A DNA stretch of 34,942 bases from Chitinophagaceae bacterium (GTDB taxonomy: Bacteria; Bacteroidota; Bacteroidia; Chitinophagales; Chitinophagaceae). Location of the stretch: positions 1 to 34,942 of the forward strand of contig CANBSW010000031.1 of NCBI GenBank assembly GCA_947372235.1. The letters run 5' to 3'. Numbering within the stretch: position 1 is the first letter of the stretch; the number at the start of each line of letters is the position of its first letter. This document shows positions 8,703-17,350 of this stretch, piece by piece. The position numbers were made by a program, and so were the translations under genes. Under the pieces are notes generated by a model. The model worked only from the letters and a program-made list of their open reading frames with translations. It was not told the DNA's origin and ran no database searches.

Positions 8703-9335
8703 TTACTTCTTCTTTCGGATAAGGTACACGCGATTAATAGAATCCAGCTTAGGAAATTTTTGTAGAAATGCAGCCCTGTTATGTAACATGGTTTGAAATT
8801 CGGCAAACACGGCATCACTGTAGCCATTGTATAATGAATCGATAACATTCATTCCTGAACTGACTTTACCAATTGCAGGATATCCCCTCACGCCTCCGGC
8901 AACAAGTGTATCCAGTCTTGGTGAATTATTGCTGATGTTAACGAACAGGTTTACATCCCTTGAATCCTTCCCGCTTCTTGCAAAACTAATGGCGCCGCGT
9001 TCATTAGGTTTTAGTACGGGTTCGTCGGGTACCTTGTACTTGTTCCAGTTTTTAATAGATGTTGAATCGCTTATTCCAAACTGGGCTACATAGTTTGGCC
9101 GAACACGGTAGAACAATGTGTGATCGTATGCATGGTGTTTGATCTGCGAATAAAACCTGTCTACAGCCAGTGGCGAATATTCCCTCACAAAATCAGCTTC
9201 AAAATTTCCCCTGGATGTTTCAAAGCGCGCAGTGAATTGTTTGGGTGCTGTTTTTTTGACCCAGCTTTCATTGAATATCGGTTTATGACAGGATACCATC
9301 ATAAAAAGCAGGAATAGTGCAAAAAGTTGTTTCAT
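8703..9335 (-). CDS. Cyclophilin-type peptidyl-prolyl isomerase, lipoprotein
   Basis: A 210-residue protein that should catalyse cis-trans isomerisation of X-Pro bonds outside the inner membrane. The signal MKQLFALFLLFMMVSC has a lipobox with Cys16. The cyclophilin domain covers about 33-185: ARFETSRGNFEADF, FYRVRPNYVAQFG, GAISFARSG, LFVNISNN, GYPAIGKVSSGMNVIDSLY. Aligning by eye with human cyclophilin A gives Arg77 for Arg55, Gln85 for Gln63 and Phe131 for Phe113; Tyr82 replaces Phe60 and Val83 replaces Met61. The core catalytic Arg is present, so activity is plausible. It is on the same strand as the cytochrome genes but 204 bp upstream of them, so a shared job is uncertain. Confidence 0.9.
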   Translation of the reverse strand: MKQLFALFLLFMMVSCHKPIFNESWVKKTAPKQFTARFETSRGNFEADFVREYSPLAVDRFYSQIKHHAYDHTLFYRVRPNYVAQFGISDSTSIKNWNKYKVPDEPVLKPNERGAISFARSGKDSRDVNLFVNISNNSPRLDTLVAGGVRGYPAIGKVSSGMNVIDSLYNGYSDAVFAEFQTMLHNRAAFLQKFPKLDSINRVYLIRKKK

Positions 9336-9410
9336 GTGTAATGATTCAACTTGAAGTTAATCAATTCAAAGGAAATGTTATTAGCTGGTCAATTAACAAC
9401 GGATAAAAAC

Positions 9411-9466
9411 TGCGGCCTTGCTCTTTTGCGTGCAATTTTTCTCGCAAAAGCGCAAGGCCGCAATAA
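9411..9466. repeat. Intergenic inverted repeat, CGCAA(A/G)G word, terminator-like on the minus strand
   Basis: The left arm 9411-9430 and right arm 9443-9462 are complementary at 19 of 20 positions around a 12-base loop. The right arm is an exact 8-bp series: CGCAAAAG, CGCAAGGC, CGCAATAA (9443-9466). On the minus strand the stem is followed by GTTTTTATCC, so it could end transcription of the DoxX-like gene at 9487-9894. Confidence 0.87.
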
Positions 9467-9486
9467 AAATTTTGTTACACAATATT

Positions 9487-9894
9487 TTAATCACTGTCTT
9501 CCAAATGCAAATGCTGGTGATGCGCACCTGCAGCAATATGTAATGCAAAACAGGCGATGGCAGTGTCTTTCAGGATATTGATCAGCGCTAATGTTCGCAT
9601 ATCCTTATCACCAGCCCACATATAATTTGGAATGTGGATGATGAGAATAAACACAAACAAAAGAATGGCTAATAAATACCCTGTAAATTTTACCCACCGA
9701 TTGGTAATGAACGAAAGACCTGTAAGAATAAAAGCTGCACCCAGCATATGTGCCCAGATCAATCCACCCGGAAGAGAAGGTGGGATATAAACAACCAGAT
9801 CACGGGCATTGAGAAAATGATAGATGCCAAAACAAATAAGTACAACAGCAAGCAGGTAAATCGCAATTCTTGATACAATATGATACTGTTTCAT
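9487..9894 (-). CDS. DoxX-like small membrane protein
   Basis: A 135-residue protein with four predicted membrane helices (about 8-25, 43-60, 69-87, 105-125). The features are those of DoxX/DoxD-like proteins: FGIYHFLNA with a phenylalanine/histidine pair at the end of the first helix, a periplasmic loop with IPPSLPGG, and GAAFILTGLSFI in the second helix. The C-terminus is rich in histidine and acidic residues (HIAAGAHHQHLHLEDSD), which might bind metal. Proteins of this family occur in oxidative-stress and thiosulfate:quinone systems, but many are of unknown role, and this one has no informative neighbour. The start ATG 9894 is the only one giving a complete first helix. Confidence 0.75.
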   Translation of the reverse strand: MKQYHIVSRIAIYLLAVVLICFGIYHFLNARDLVVYIPPSLPGGLIWAHMLGAAFILTGLSFITNRWVKFTGYLLAILLFVFILIIHIPNYMWAGDKDMRTLALINILKDTAIACFALHIAAGAHHQHLHLEDSD

Positions 9895-10067
9895 TGGAAA
9901 GGATTTGGTTACTAAAAGTTACAACCAATATCTCCCAAATGCAAGCTTTTTCCGGTTTAATTATGCACCATTTTTTGCTGAACCCAAATGTGCGGTAATA
10001 TATTAACGACTTACAAAATTTATAAACGTAACCTTCTTAACGCCTTCGTTTTTTATCTCTGCATAAG

Positions 10068-11108
10068 TTATAAGATAGGTATGGTTACTGTTATTGTGGT
10101 TCCTTTACTAATCTCACTGTAAATATCCAGATTGCCTTTAAGCGCAGAGGTACGTTCGCGCATTTCAACCAGTCCTAATTTTGGTTTTTGTTGATTAAGG
10201 TCGAAACCTTGCCCATTATCCATGATCGTAAGACAAAGAATATTTATATCCATCTTCATATTCACAAATATTCTTGTGGCATTGGCATGTTGGATAATAT
10301 TCGCTAACGCATCCTCACAAATGCGAAATGCAGCAGTTTTAATGGCCGGAGATAAATTTTCTTCCTGGTGATCATGTTCAAATACACAGGGAATATTATT
10401 AACAACAGTCACTTTCCGGCATTGCCATTCCAGCGAAGCGTAGAGGTCAAGTTCATCCAACATACTCGGTCGTAACGCTGATGCAATTTTTCTTACATTG
10501 CTAATCATCAGTTTTGAAGTAGCAGAAGCATTTGCCATCCTGGAAATCTGTAATTCTGTTGCCTGAGGAATATTGACAGAGAGCCAGTCAACATCCATTT
10601 TCAAAGCCGCTGTTAATTGTCCCAATTCTTCCTGTACCTCATATGCCAGGATCTTACGCTCTTCTTCCCTTACATTTTGCAAGTGTTGCGACAGTTCTTT
10701 TAATTCTTTATTCTTATCCCGAAGTTCTTCTTCAATGGTTTTTAATTTTATACAGTTATTTACCCGTGCCAGTAATTCTTTGGGATGAACTGGCTTTACC
10801 AAGTAATCGTCCGCACCAAGCTCAATGCCTTTCGCGATCTGAACCGGGCTGATCTCTTCCCCCGATACCAGAATAACTTTGGTTCCTTCAAATTCGGGAT
10901 CCGTTTTTATTTTGGTACACAGGTCAAGCCCGGAAGAATCAGGAAGCACAACATCTAACAGGATCACATCTGGTTTTTGTGTACTTACAGCAAGCAGCAT
11001 CTCCTGCCCTGTAATGGCAATAGTTAGGTCAAAGGCCTGGTTCTTTAATATAAGCTGGTATAGCTTGATGATCATGGGATCATCATCTACCAATAAAATT
11101 TTAGCCAT
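10068..11108 (-). CDS. Response regulator fused to a HisKA_3-like kinase module that lacks the phosphoacceptor His
   Basis: A 346-residue cytoplasmic signalling protein with no membrane segment. Residues 1-120 are a receiver domain with the full active site: acidic residues 8-10 (VDDD), phosphoacceptor Asp52, Ser82 and Lys105. A coiled coil (about 122-150) leads to a dimerisation helix of the NarL/DegS class. In that class the helix normally reads ELHDELGQ; here it reads EVQEELGQ, so the phosphorylated His is Gln159. The ATPase module (about 255-345) keeps its motifs: Asn270 in CEDALAN, the DNGQG box at 297-301 and the LGLVEMRERT box at 311-320. It is therefore likely to bind ATP but cannot autophosphorylate in the usual way. 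It has no DNA-binding domain. It is 133 bp downstream of the nuo-linked 11242-11646 gene, on the same strand. Confidence 0.88.
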   Translation of the reverse strand: MAKILLVDDDPMIIKLYQLILKNQAFDLTIAITGQEMLLAVSTQKPDVILLDVVLPDSSGLDLCTKIKTDPEFEGTKVILVSGEEISPVQIAKGIELGADDYLVKPVHPKELLARVNNCIKLKTIEEELRDKNKELKELSQHLQNVREEERKILAYEVQEELGQLTAALKMDVDWLSVNIPQATELQISRMANASATSKLMISNVRKIASALRPSMLDELDLYASLEWQCRKVTVVNNIPCVFEHDHQEENLSPAIKTAAFRICEDALANIIQHANATRIFVNMKMDINILCLTIMDNGQGFDLNQQKPKLGLVEMRERTSALKGNLDIYSEISKGTTITVTIPIL

Positions 11109-11241
11109 TGCAATTACCTGTTAAATTTTGAGATGGGTATAACAGGATAATGGATTAGAAATAGTAAGGCTTAAATATAAAGTAAATTTTCTAATCGGTA
11201 AGGGTAAGATAACGGCGGCGTGAACGAAAACTGTAGCTGGA

Positions 11242-11646
11242 TTAGCTGTTCACATTTTCATAGTAAGGGATCTGATCATGCGGATATTGTTCCTTCTCTT
11301 TCCAATAGGCAAGCGTAACAGTACTGCCTCTTTTCGTTTTTAACAAGCGCCCGAATATCGCATTGGTGACATTGAACATTACATCTGATACGCCAATGGT
11401 AAAAGTTTCAGGTGGTGCCGGTGTTGCTACAGGCGTTTCTATTGCTGCGGCTCCTTCAACAGCCGGTGCTGCTGCGGGTGCAGGGGCAGCTTTGGGGGGT
11501 GGACTTGCCTGTATCACTACAGTGTAATTATTGAACTCAAGTAAAGGTTGCAAAAAATCAACACGCTCCTGTGAAGCATTTTTTTCTACGATGGCGCATT
11601 TGATACCATTGAGTTCTTCAAATTCATGATTCTTATTGATAGCCAT
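11242..11646 (-). CDS. Hypothetical Pro/Ala-rich protein encoded directly behind nuoN
   Basis: I do not recognise this 134-residue protein. Residues 1-46 look like a small alpha/beta unit (LNGIKCAIVEKN, a helix, then NYTVVIQ). Residues 48-81 are a low-complexity linker of Pro and Ala (SPPPKAAPAPAAAP). Residues 82-134 form a second compact part (FTIGVSDVMFNVTNAIFGRL, ending with WKEKEQYPHDQIPYYE). There is one Cys (17), no signal peptide and no membrane helix. It starts 11 bases after the nuoN stop, so it is very probably cotranscribed with complex I as the last gene of the operon. The linker resembles lipoyl- or biotin-carrier linkers, but no lipoylation or biotinylation motif is visible. An accessory or assembly role is a guess from position only. 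Confidence 0.75.
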   Translation of the reverse strand: MAINKNHEFEELNGIKCAIVEKNASQERVDFLQPLLEFNNYTVVIQASPPPKAAPAPAAAPAVEGAAAIETPVATPAPPETFTIGVSDVMFNVTNAIFGRLLKTKRGSTVTLAYWKEKEQYPHDQIPYYENVNS

Positions 11647-11657
11647 ACTTTGTTCTT

Positions 11658-13067
11658 TTATAATCCCGCACTTAATGAAAAAATATAATCATACACAACA
11701 CTCAATAATCCTGTCACAATAATACCGGTCACGCAGATATACATGGCCAGTTTAGGTAAGGTTGGTATAGATAATTTAGCGATTGGCTGTTCATTCGAAT
11801 CCATGAAAATGGCTTTTACCACACGGAGATAATAGTAGAATGATACCACCATGTTCAATGCAGCAATCACGATCAACAAATAATTTCCTTTGGATGAACC
11901 AGCCATCAGTAAAAAGAATTTACCAAAGAAACCCGCTGTTGGTGGTACACCAGCCAATGAGAACAAGGCGATGGTTATTACCCATGATAAAAATGGATTT
12001 GTTTTATAGAATGCTTTATAATCATCAATATTTTCTTTACCCGTTACCGCACTCACCAATGATACCACACCAAATGCAGCTAGATTAGAGAACACATAGA
12101 TCAATATAAAATACACAACCGATGCAGTACCTGCCTGTGAACTTCCGGAAATACCAATCAGGATAAAACCTACTTGTGCAATGGATGAAAAGGCAAGAAA
12201 TCGTTTAAAATTATTCTGACGTAATGCAAACAGGTTACCAACTATGATGGTTATGAGTGATAATACAAACAACATATTATACCACACATCTGCCAATGGT
12301 TTAAACACAGTGTACAAAACAGAAACAAATACAAATAATACCGCCGCTTTAGAAACCACAGATAAATAAGACGTTACGGCAACGGGTGCTCCTTCATACA
12401 CATCAGCCGTCCATAAGTGAAAGGGTACTGCTGATATTTTAAAAGCAAATCCGGATAACAATAAAATAAATCCAAAAATATGTAAAGGACTGTTTGATAA
12501 ATGTGTGGAGATCTCAGTGAAAACCAAAGTTCCGGTTGCACCATATACCAATGAAATACCAAACAATAATAAAGCAGAAGAGAATGCTGATGAGATAATC
12601 ATTTTCATAGCTGCTTCTGATGATTGTCTTTTGAGCAGATCAAAATTAGCAGCAGCGGCCAATGGTATGGTTGATAATTCAAGCCCCAGGTAGAACATCA
12701 ATAAATTACCACTTGAGATCATGAAAAACATTCCCAGTAAAGTTGATAAGAGCAGAAGATAAAACTCAATCACATGCTTATGTGTTTTCAACCATGAATA
12801 GGATTGCATGGATATGATCAACATTGCAAGACTTAATATATTTTTTTCAAGAACGATCAATGGGTTGGTTTTGAACATTTCACTAAACAGGATGCCTTCC
12901 TGGTTTCCAAAAAAGCCGGAAACAAAATTGATCAGCAACAGACCGTTTACCAGATTGAGGATAGATTCGTTGGTTCTGTCTTTACCCAGTTTCACAAACA
13001 GCAACAGAAAGATAATGGCAGTTACTACCAGTTCCTGTTTTAATAATATGAAGAAATCAGTTAACAT
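11658..13067 (-). CDS. nuoN: NADH-quinone oxidoreductase subunit N
   Basis: A 469-residue antiporter-like membrane subunit of complex I that contributes to proton pumping. Some 14 hydrophobic helices are visible. The key charged residues are all present: Glu130 in helix 5 (LGLELSTIP), Lys210 in helix 7 (FKISAVPFHLW), Lys240 in helix 8 (VVSKAAV) and a Lys in helix 12 (GVPPTAGFFGKF). The TADVYEGAP loop is typical of NuoN. It follows nuoM after 8 bases and precedes the Pro/Ala-rich gene. Confidence 0.96.
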   Translation of the reverse strand: MLTDFFILLKQELVVTAIIFLLLFVKLGKDRTNESILNLVNGLLLINFVSGFFGNQEGILFSEMFKTNPLIVLEKNILSLAMLIISMQSYSWLKTHKHVIEFYLLLLSTLLGMFFMISSGNLLMFYLGLELSTIPLAAAANFDLLKRQSSEAAMKMIISSAFSSALLLFGISLVYGATGTLVFTEISTHLSNSPLHIFGFILLLSGFAFKISAVPFHLWTADVYEGAPVAVTSYLSVVSKAAVLFVFVSVLYTVFKPLADVWYNMLFVLSLITIIVGNLFALRQNNFKRFLAFSSIAQVGFILIGISGSSQAGTASVVYFILIYVFSNLAAFGVVSLVSAVTGKENIDDYKAFYKTNPFLSWVITIALFSLAGVPPTAGFFGKFFLLMAGSSKGNYLLIVIAALNMVVSFYYYLRVVKAIFMDSNEQPIAKLSIPTLPKLAMYICVTGIIVTGLLSVVYDYIFSLSAGL

Positions 13068-13075
13068 AGTTCAGT

Positions 13076-14560
13076 TCATTTTTGGGTAATCACATTTCCA
13101 ACATGCTGCATAATATTGTCTGTTCCGGGTGTGATGAGTTGGTTGATCAGAAATGGAGCTATTCCCATTAAAACAATTCCTACAATCAATATTCCTGCTG
13201 CAAGTTTCTCGTTCCATGTGGCATCAGTTAAGGCTGCATAGGTATCACTCATCGGCCCCATTACTGTTTTACCTGCGGCACGTAAAATATATACTGCTGT
13301 TACTACGATAGAAGCACAGGCCAAAATAGTTGCGAGGCGATACCATCCATCCGGGTTTTGCCATGCACCCATGAACACGGTCATCTCAGCTACAAATCCA
13401 CTAAATCCGGGCAATCCCAAAGAACACAAACCTGCAATTACAAATACTGTAGAAATAAATGGCATCACTTTTAATAATCCGCCTAACTGCGCAACCATTC
13501 TTGTATGGGTTCTGCTGTAGATCATTCCGATGGCGGCGAAGAATAGGGCTGTCATCAATCCGTGAGAAACCATTTGTAACACTGCCCCATTTACAGAAGT
13601 AGGCGTTAACATACCAATGCCTAAAATCACAAAACCACAATGGCTAACGGATGAATATGCGTTAATGTATTTCAAATCGTTCTGCATCATGGTAGCGAAT
13701 GCACCATAGATGATCGCGATGGTTGCGAGCAAAATGATGATCCATGAATACGCATGTGCCGCATCTGGCATTAAAAAAGTGGCTACACGCAAACAACCAT
13801 ATCCGCCCAGTTTCATAGAGATCCCTGCCAGAAACATAGAAGCAGCTGTGGGTGCAGAAGCGTGACCATCGGGCACCCAGGTATGAAAAGGAAATAGCGC
13901 CGCAAAAATGCCAAAGCCTAAAAAAGCAAAAGGGAAAAAGAATTTCTGTGTTTCAATTGGTATATGCATTTGAGAGATCTGCATAATATCAAATGTGTGC
14001 GTTGTATTATAGATACCTGCCAACCCAACAAATACCAGAGCAGAACCGGCCATTAACATGAGGGCAAGTTTCATGGCACTGTATTCTTTTTTACCACTGC
14101 CCCAGATTCCGATCAACAGGAATTTAGGAATTACAGCAACTTCTAAAAAGAAGAATAGTGTGAACAGATCCAATGAAATAAAGAATCCGTAAGCCCCCAT
14201 GCTGAGCAATATCAATAAGAAGAAAAATTCTTTACTCAATTTATCCATTGCCCATGAAACAAGGATTCCTGCAACTACTACGGATGCGGTTAACAACATC
14301 ATCGCAATTGAAATACCATCTACCCCAATATGATAATGCACGCCTAATGAAGCAAACCAGGTATAATCAGATTCAAAAAGCATGGGCGCTTTATTGCCCG
14401 CAGCCCTTTCTTTCCAGTACTCGGATAAAAGAAAACAGGCCATCAATAATTGAAGCAGAGAGCCTGTCAATGCAACAGCTCTTACCTGTTTCAATCCGTT
14501 GCAAAACAGAATGATCACAGCTGTTATCAGGGGTAATAAAATAAGTAATGACAGGTTCAT
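13076..14560 (-). CDS. nuoM: NADH-quinone oxidoreductase subunit M
   Basis: A 494-residue antiporter-like membrane subunit of complex I. The helix 5 Glu (Glu140 in FFFLEVAVIPKF), helix 8 Lys (Lys250 in AGISMKLGGYG) and helix 12 Glu (GFSGFVAEMTVF) are kept. The helix 7 Lys that is central in most NuoM proteins (Lys234 in E. coli, FAVKMPVVPLHGW) aligns by eye with Phe219 here (GFGIFAALFPFHTW), and no other Lys lies in that helix. The rest of the region (VPDGHASAPTAAS, YSSVSHCGFVILG) is ordinary. The change may be common to a NuoM lineage rather than a defect. It lies 7 bases after nuoL. Confidence 0.96.
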   Translation of the reverse strand: MNLSLLILLPLITAVIILFCNGLKQVRAVALTGSLLQLLMACFLLSEYWKERAAGNKAPMLFESDYTWFASLGVHYHIGVDGISIAMMLLTASVVVAGILVSWAMDKLSKEFFFLLILLSMGAYGFFISLDLFTLFFFLEVAVIPKFLLIGIWGSGKKEYSAMKLALMLMAGSALVFVGLAGIYNTTHTFDIMQISQMHIPIETQKFFFPFAFLGFGIFAALFPFHTWVPDGHASAPTAASMFLAGISMKLGGYGCLRVATFLMPDAAHAYSWIIILLATIAIIYGAFATMMQNDLKYINAYSSVSHCGFVILGIGMLTPTSVNGAVLQMVSHGLMTALFFAAIGMIYSRTHTRMVAQLGGLLKVMPFISTVFVIAGLCSLGLPGFSGFVAEMTVFMGAWQNPDGWYRLATILACASIVVTAVYILRAAGKTVMGPMSDTYAALTDATWNEKLAAGILIVGIVLMGIAPFLINQLITPGTDNIMQHVGNVITQK

Positions 14561-14567
14561 GCGATAA

Positions 14568-16499
14568 CTATTTCCATAAGTAAATAAATAATACAGCCAA
14601 TGCAGCTACCCCACCAAAAAAGAACAGCGCATAGTTTTGTACTTTACCCGATTGCAATCCTTTGATGAGTGATGAGATCTTTGCTGTTACTGATGCCAAT
14701 CCATTCATCAAACCATCCACAATATTTTTATCAATCCAAGCGATCGGCTGACCGATCAATGGGAAGATGATCTTTTTGGTAATGAACAGATACAATTCAT
14801 CCATATAAAATTTCCTGCTGGCAGCTTTGTATAATCCACCCATAGCTGCAGCAAATTTTGCCGGTTTCTCATTTTCTGTTTTATAAAAACTCATGGCTAT
14901 TAAAATAGCAATGATGGTAAGACCTACAGGTGCTGCAGAAAACAAAAGATCAGTATGTGTTTCCAAAGCTGCACCATCTGCTGTAATGAAATTTGAGAAT
15001 GGAACAAATCCAACGCCTACAGCACAAATTGCCAAAATGATCAATGGTAATTTCATTGATAAAGTTCCTTCTCCGTGAGAATCGTGATGATGTGTTGCTT
15101 CCTTGCTCCAGAAAATGGAGAAGTACAAACGGAACATATAAAATGCGGTAAGTGCCGCAGTAAACAATGCCACACCATAAATGAGTTTGTTGGAATGAAA
15201 TGCCGCTAACAAAATTTCTTCCTTACTAAAAAAACCTGCAAATGGCGGAATACCTGCAATGGCTAAGCAGGCTATTAAAAAAGCAATATGCGTGATAGGC
15301 ATTAATTTTCTTAACCCACCCATGTCTTTCATTTCATTGCTGTGAACCATATGTATCACTGCACCGGCACCGAGGAATAAAAGTGATTTAAAGAATGCAT
15401 GTGTGAAGAGGTGGAACATAGATGCCATATAACCCAAACCTTCTTCTCCGGTTTGTTTGGATACACCTAATGCAAACATCATATACCCTATCTGCGACAT
15501 GGTTGAGTATGCCAATACCCGTTTAATATCCGTTTGTGTACAGGCTATCACTGCTGCCAGTAATGCAGAGAATGCACCTACATAAGTTACAATTTGTAAG
15601 GCAGTTACATCCATGGAGAATACAGGGAATAAACGTGCTACCAGATAAACACCGGCAACTACCATGGTTGCAGCATGTATCAATGCGGATACAGGTGTTG
15701 GACCTTCCATTGCATCCGGTAACCAGATATGTAACGGGAACATGGCTGATTTACCGGCACCGCCGATGAATACAAGTGTTAATCCCCAGGTTAACATGGA
15801 TGCTCCTAAAAAGCTTGCGGTTGCAATGCCTGTAAATTGTGTTGATTGAGCGGATGTTAGTCTTTCGATCAAAGTACCAATATCCAATGTGCCGCTATAA
15901 AATGCCAGTATTAAAATACCGATCAGAAATCCGAGATCTGCAAAACGGGTTACAATGAATGCTTTTTTTGATGCTGCTACTGCAGAAGGCTTATCAAAAT
16001 AATATCCGATCAATAAGAAAGAAGAAACACCTACCAGCTCCCAGAACATATATACCTGGAAAAGATTACTTGACAGCACCAATCCTAACATAGAAAAAGT
16101 AAATAAAGATAAGAATGCATAATAAGTTGCAAAGCGCTCCTCTCCTTTCATATATCCTAAACTGAATACATGCACCATGAGCGAAACAAAAGTTACTACC
16201 ACAAGCATCATCACAGAAATAGGGTCTACAATAATGCCCATATCGATAGATACATTGGGAGAGAATTGCAGCCAGGTATATTTAAAGGCAATGATCTTTT
16301 GAAAAATACCATTCACTTTCCCGTCAACAAAAAAGTATTGTTTAGCAGCAATAAAAGAAAGTATGGTAGATGCCAGTAAAGAAGCAGTACCAATAAATCC
16401 GGCAACGGTTTTAAAATGCTTCCGTCCAAAGATACCCAGCACGAGGAAGGTGATCAGCGGCAATAAGGGTATCCATACTATGTAAGAATAGTTTGACAT
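14568..16499 (-). CDS. nuoL: NADH-quinone oxidoreductase subunit L
   Basis: A 643-residue subunit, the distal antiporter-like part of complex I. It has the helix 5 Glu (MFWELVGVSSFLLIG), helix 7 Lys250 (GAGKSAMFPLHIWLPDAMEG), the HAATMV stretch of helix 8, and a helix 12 Lys (PPFAGFFSKEEIL). The C-terminal part has the extra sequence of the lateral helix and anchoring helix (KFYMDELYLFITKK, ending in a last hydrophobic segment). The length is normal. Spacing to nuoK upstream is 5 bases and to nuoM downstream 7, as expected for an operon. Confidence 0.97.
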   Translation of the reverse strand: MSNYSYIVWIPLLPLITFLVLGIFGRKHFKTVAGFIGTASLLASTILSFIAAKQYFFVDGKVNGIFQKIIAFKYTWLQFSPNVSIDMGIIVDPISVMMLVVVTFVSLMVHVFSLGYMKGEERFATYYAFLSLFTFSMLGLVLSSNLFQVYMFWELVGVSSFLLIGYYFDKPSAVAASKKAFIVTRFADLGFLIGILILAFYSGTLDIGTLIERLTSAQSTQFTGIATASFLGASMLTWGLTLVFIGGAGKSAMFPLHIWLPDAMEGPTPVSALIHAATMVVAGVYLVARLFPVFSMDVTALQIVTYVGAFSALLAAVIACTQTDIKRVLAYSTMSQIGYMMFALGVSKQTGEEGLGYMASMFHLFTHAFFKSLLFLGAGAVIHMVHSNEMKDMGGLRKLMPITHIAFLIACLAIAGIPPFAGFFSKEEILLAAFHSNKLIYGVALFTAALTAFYMFRLYFSIFWSKEATHHHDSHGEGTLSMKLPLIILAICAVGVGFVPFSNFITADGAALETHTDLLFSAAPVGLTIIAILIAMSFYKTENEKPAKFAAAMGGLYKAASRKFYMDELYLFITKKIIFPLIGQPIAWIDKNIVDGLMNGLASVTAKISSLIKGLQSGKVQNYALFFFGGVAALAVLFIYLWK

Positions 16500-16504
16500 A
16501 GTGT

Positions 16505-16819
16505 TTAAAATTTCATTTCAGCAGCATCTTCCACATCAATTGAATTATGGCTCCTGTACAGGTTAATAATAATGGCTATGGCTACAGCGGCTTCAGCAGC
16601 TGCTATGGTTATAATAAATAAGGTAAAGAAAATACCATCCAGTTTTTCGGGATAGAGGTATTTATTGAATGCCACGAAATTGATGTTCACACTGTTTAAC
16701 ATCAGTTCTATAGACATCAGCATGGTGATCATATTTCTGCGCGTAAACAATCCGTACATGCCAATAAAAAACAAGGCTGTACTGAGGTATAAAATATGTG
16801 TTAATGGTACACCGCTCAT
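16505..16819 (-). CDS. nuoK: NADH-quinone oxidoreductase subunit K
   Basis: A 104-residue membrane subunit with three helices, of normal length. The two buried glutamates of the proton path are visible: Glu38 (MLMSIELMLNSVN) and Glu76 (TIAAAEAAVAIA). The gene starts 3 bases after the nuoJ stop and ends 5 bases before nuoL. Confidence 0.97.
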   Translation of the reverse strand: MSGVPLTHILYLSTALFFIGMYGLFTRRNMITMLMSIELMLNSVNINFVAFNKYLYPEKLDGIFFTLFIITIAAAEAAVAIAIIINLYRSHNSIDVEDAAEMKF

Positions 16820-16822
16820 TTC

Positions 16823-17350
16823 CTAAGATTTAGAAATTATATTATCCTTACTCTTCATGGCAATTACGATACAACCGATCATGGCAGCGAGTAATAACAT
16901 ACTCACTACTTCAAATGGTAAAATATATCCGTGTTCTGTTGTACTCAACATTTGTGTACCGATATCACCCACGCCAACATTGAATGGTTTGGACTGATCT
17001 TCCGTAAAACCATATTCGCTGATCAGTTTACCTATAAATGCTACCCCAAATAATGCTGCCAGTGCGGAGAAAATATTTTTTTGCAAAGCCGGTTTAGCCA
17101 TTTCTTTTCCCGATTGCTGGGTAAGGAAAATGGAGAAGATGATCAGTATCACAATACCACCCACATATACGATGATCTGAACGGCGGCAATAAATTCTAC
17201 CTGCATCCAGAAATATAAGGCGGCAATACCTACCAGTGAAAATAACAGCCAGATGGCCGAACGGAATATTTTACGGGTAGTAACGGCAAGTATACCTGCC
17301 CCTAAAATAAAGGCGGCAATCAGGTAAAATATAATAGCAGATGCACTCAT
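16823..17350 (-). CDS. nuoJ: NADH-quinone oxidoreductase subunit J
   Basis: A 175-residue membrane subunit of complex I with five hydrophobic segments. The conserved third helix is clear (AVQIIVYVGGIVILIIFSIFL). The segment between about 100 and 135 is a polar loop. The ATG at 17350 shares one base with the nuoI stop, which suggests translational coupling. Confidence 0.95.
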   Translation of the reverse strand: MSASAIIFYLIAAFILGAGILAVTTRKIFRSAIWLLFSLVGIAALYFWMQVEFIAAVQIIVYVGGIVILIIFSIFLTQQSGKEMAKPALQKNIFSALAALFGVAFIGKLISEYGFTEDQSKPFNVGVGDIGTQMLSTTEHGYILPFEVVSMLLLAAMIGCIVIAMKSKDNIISKS

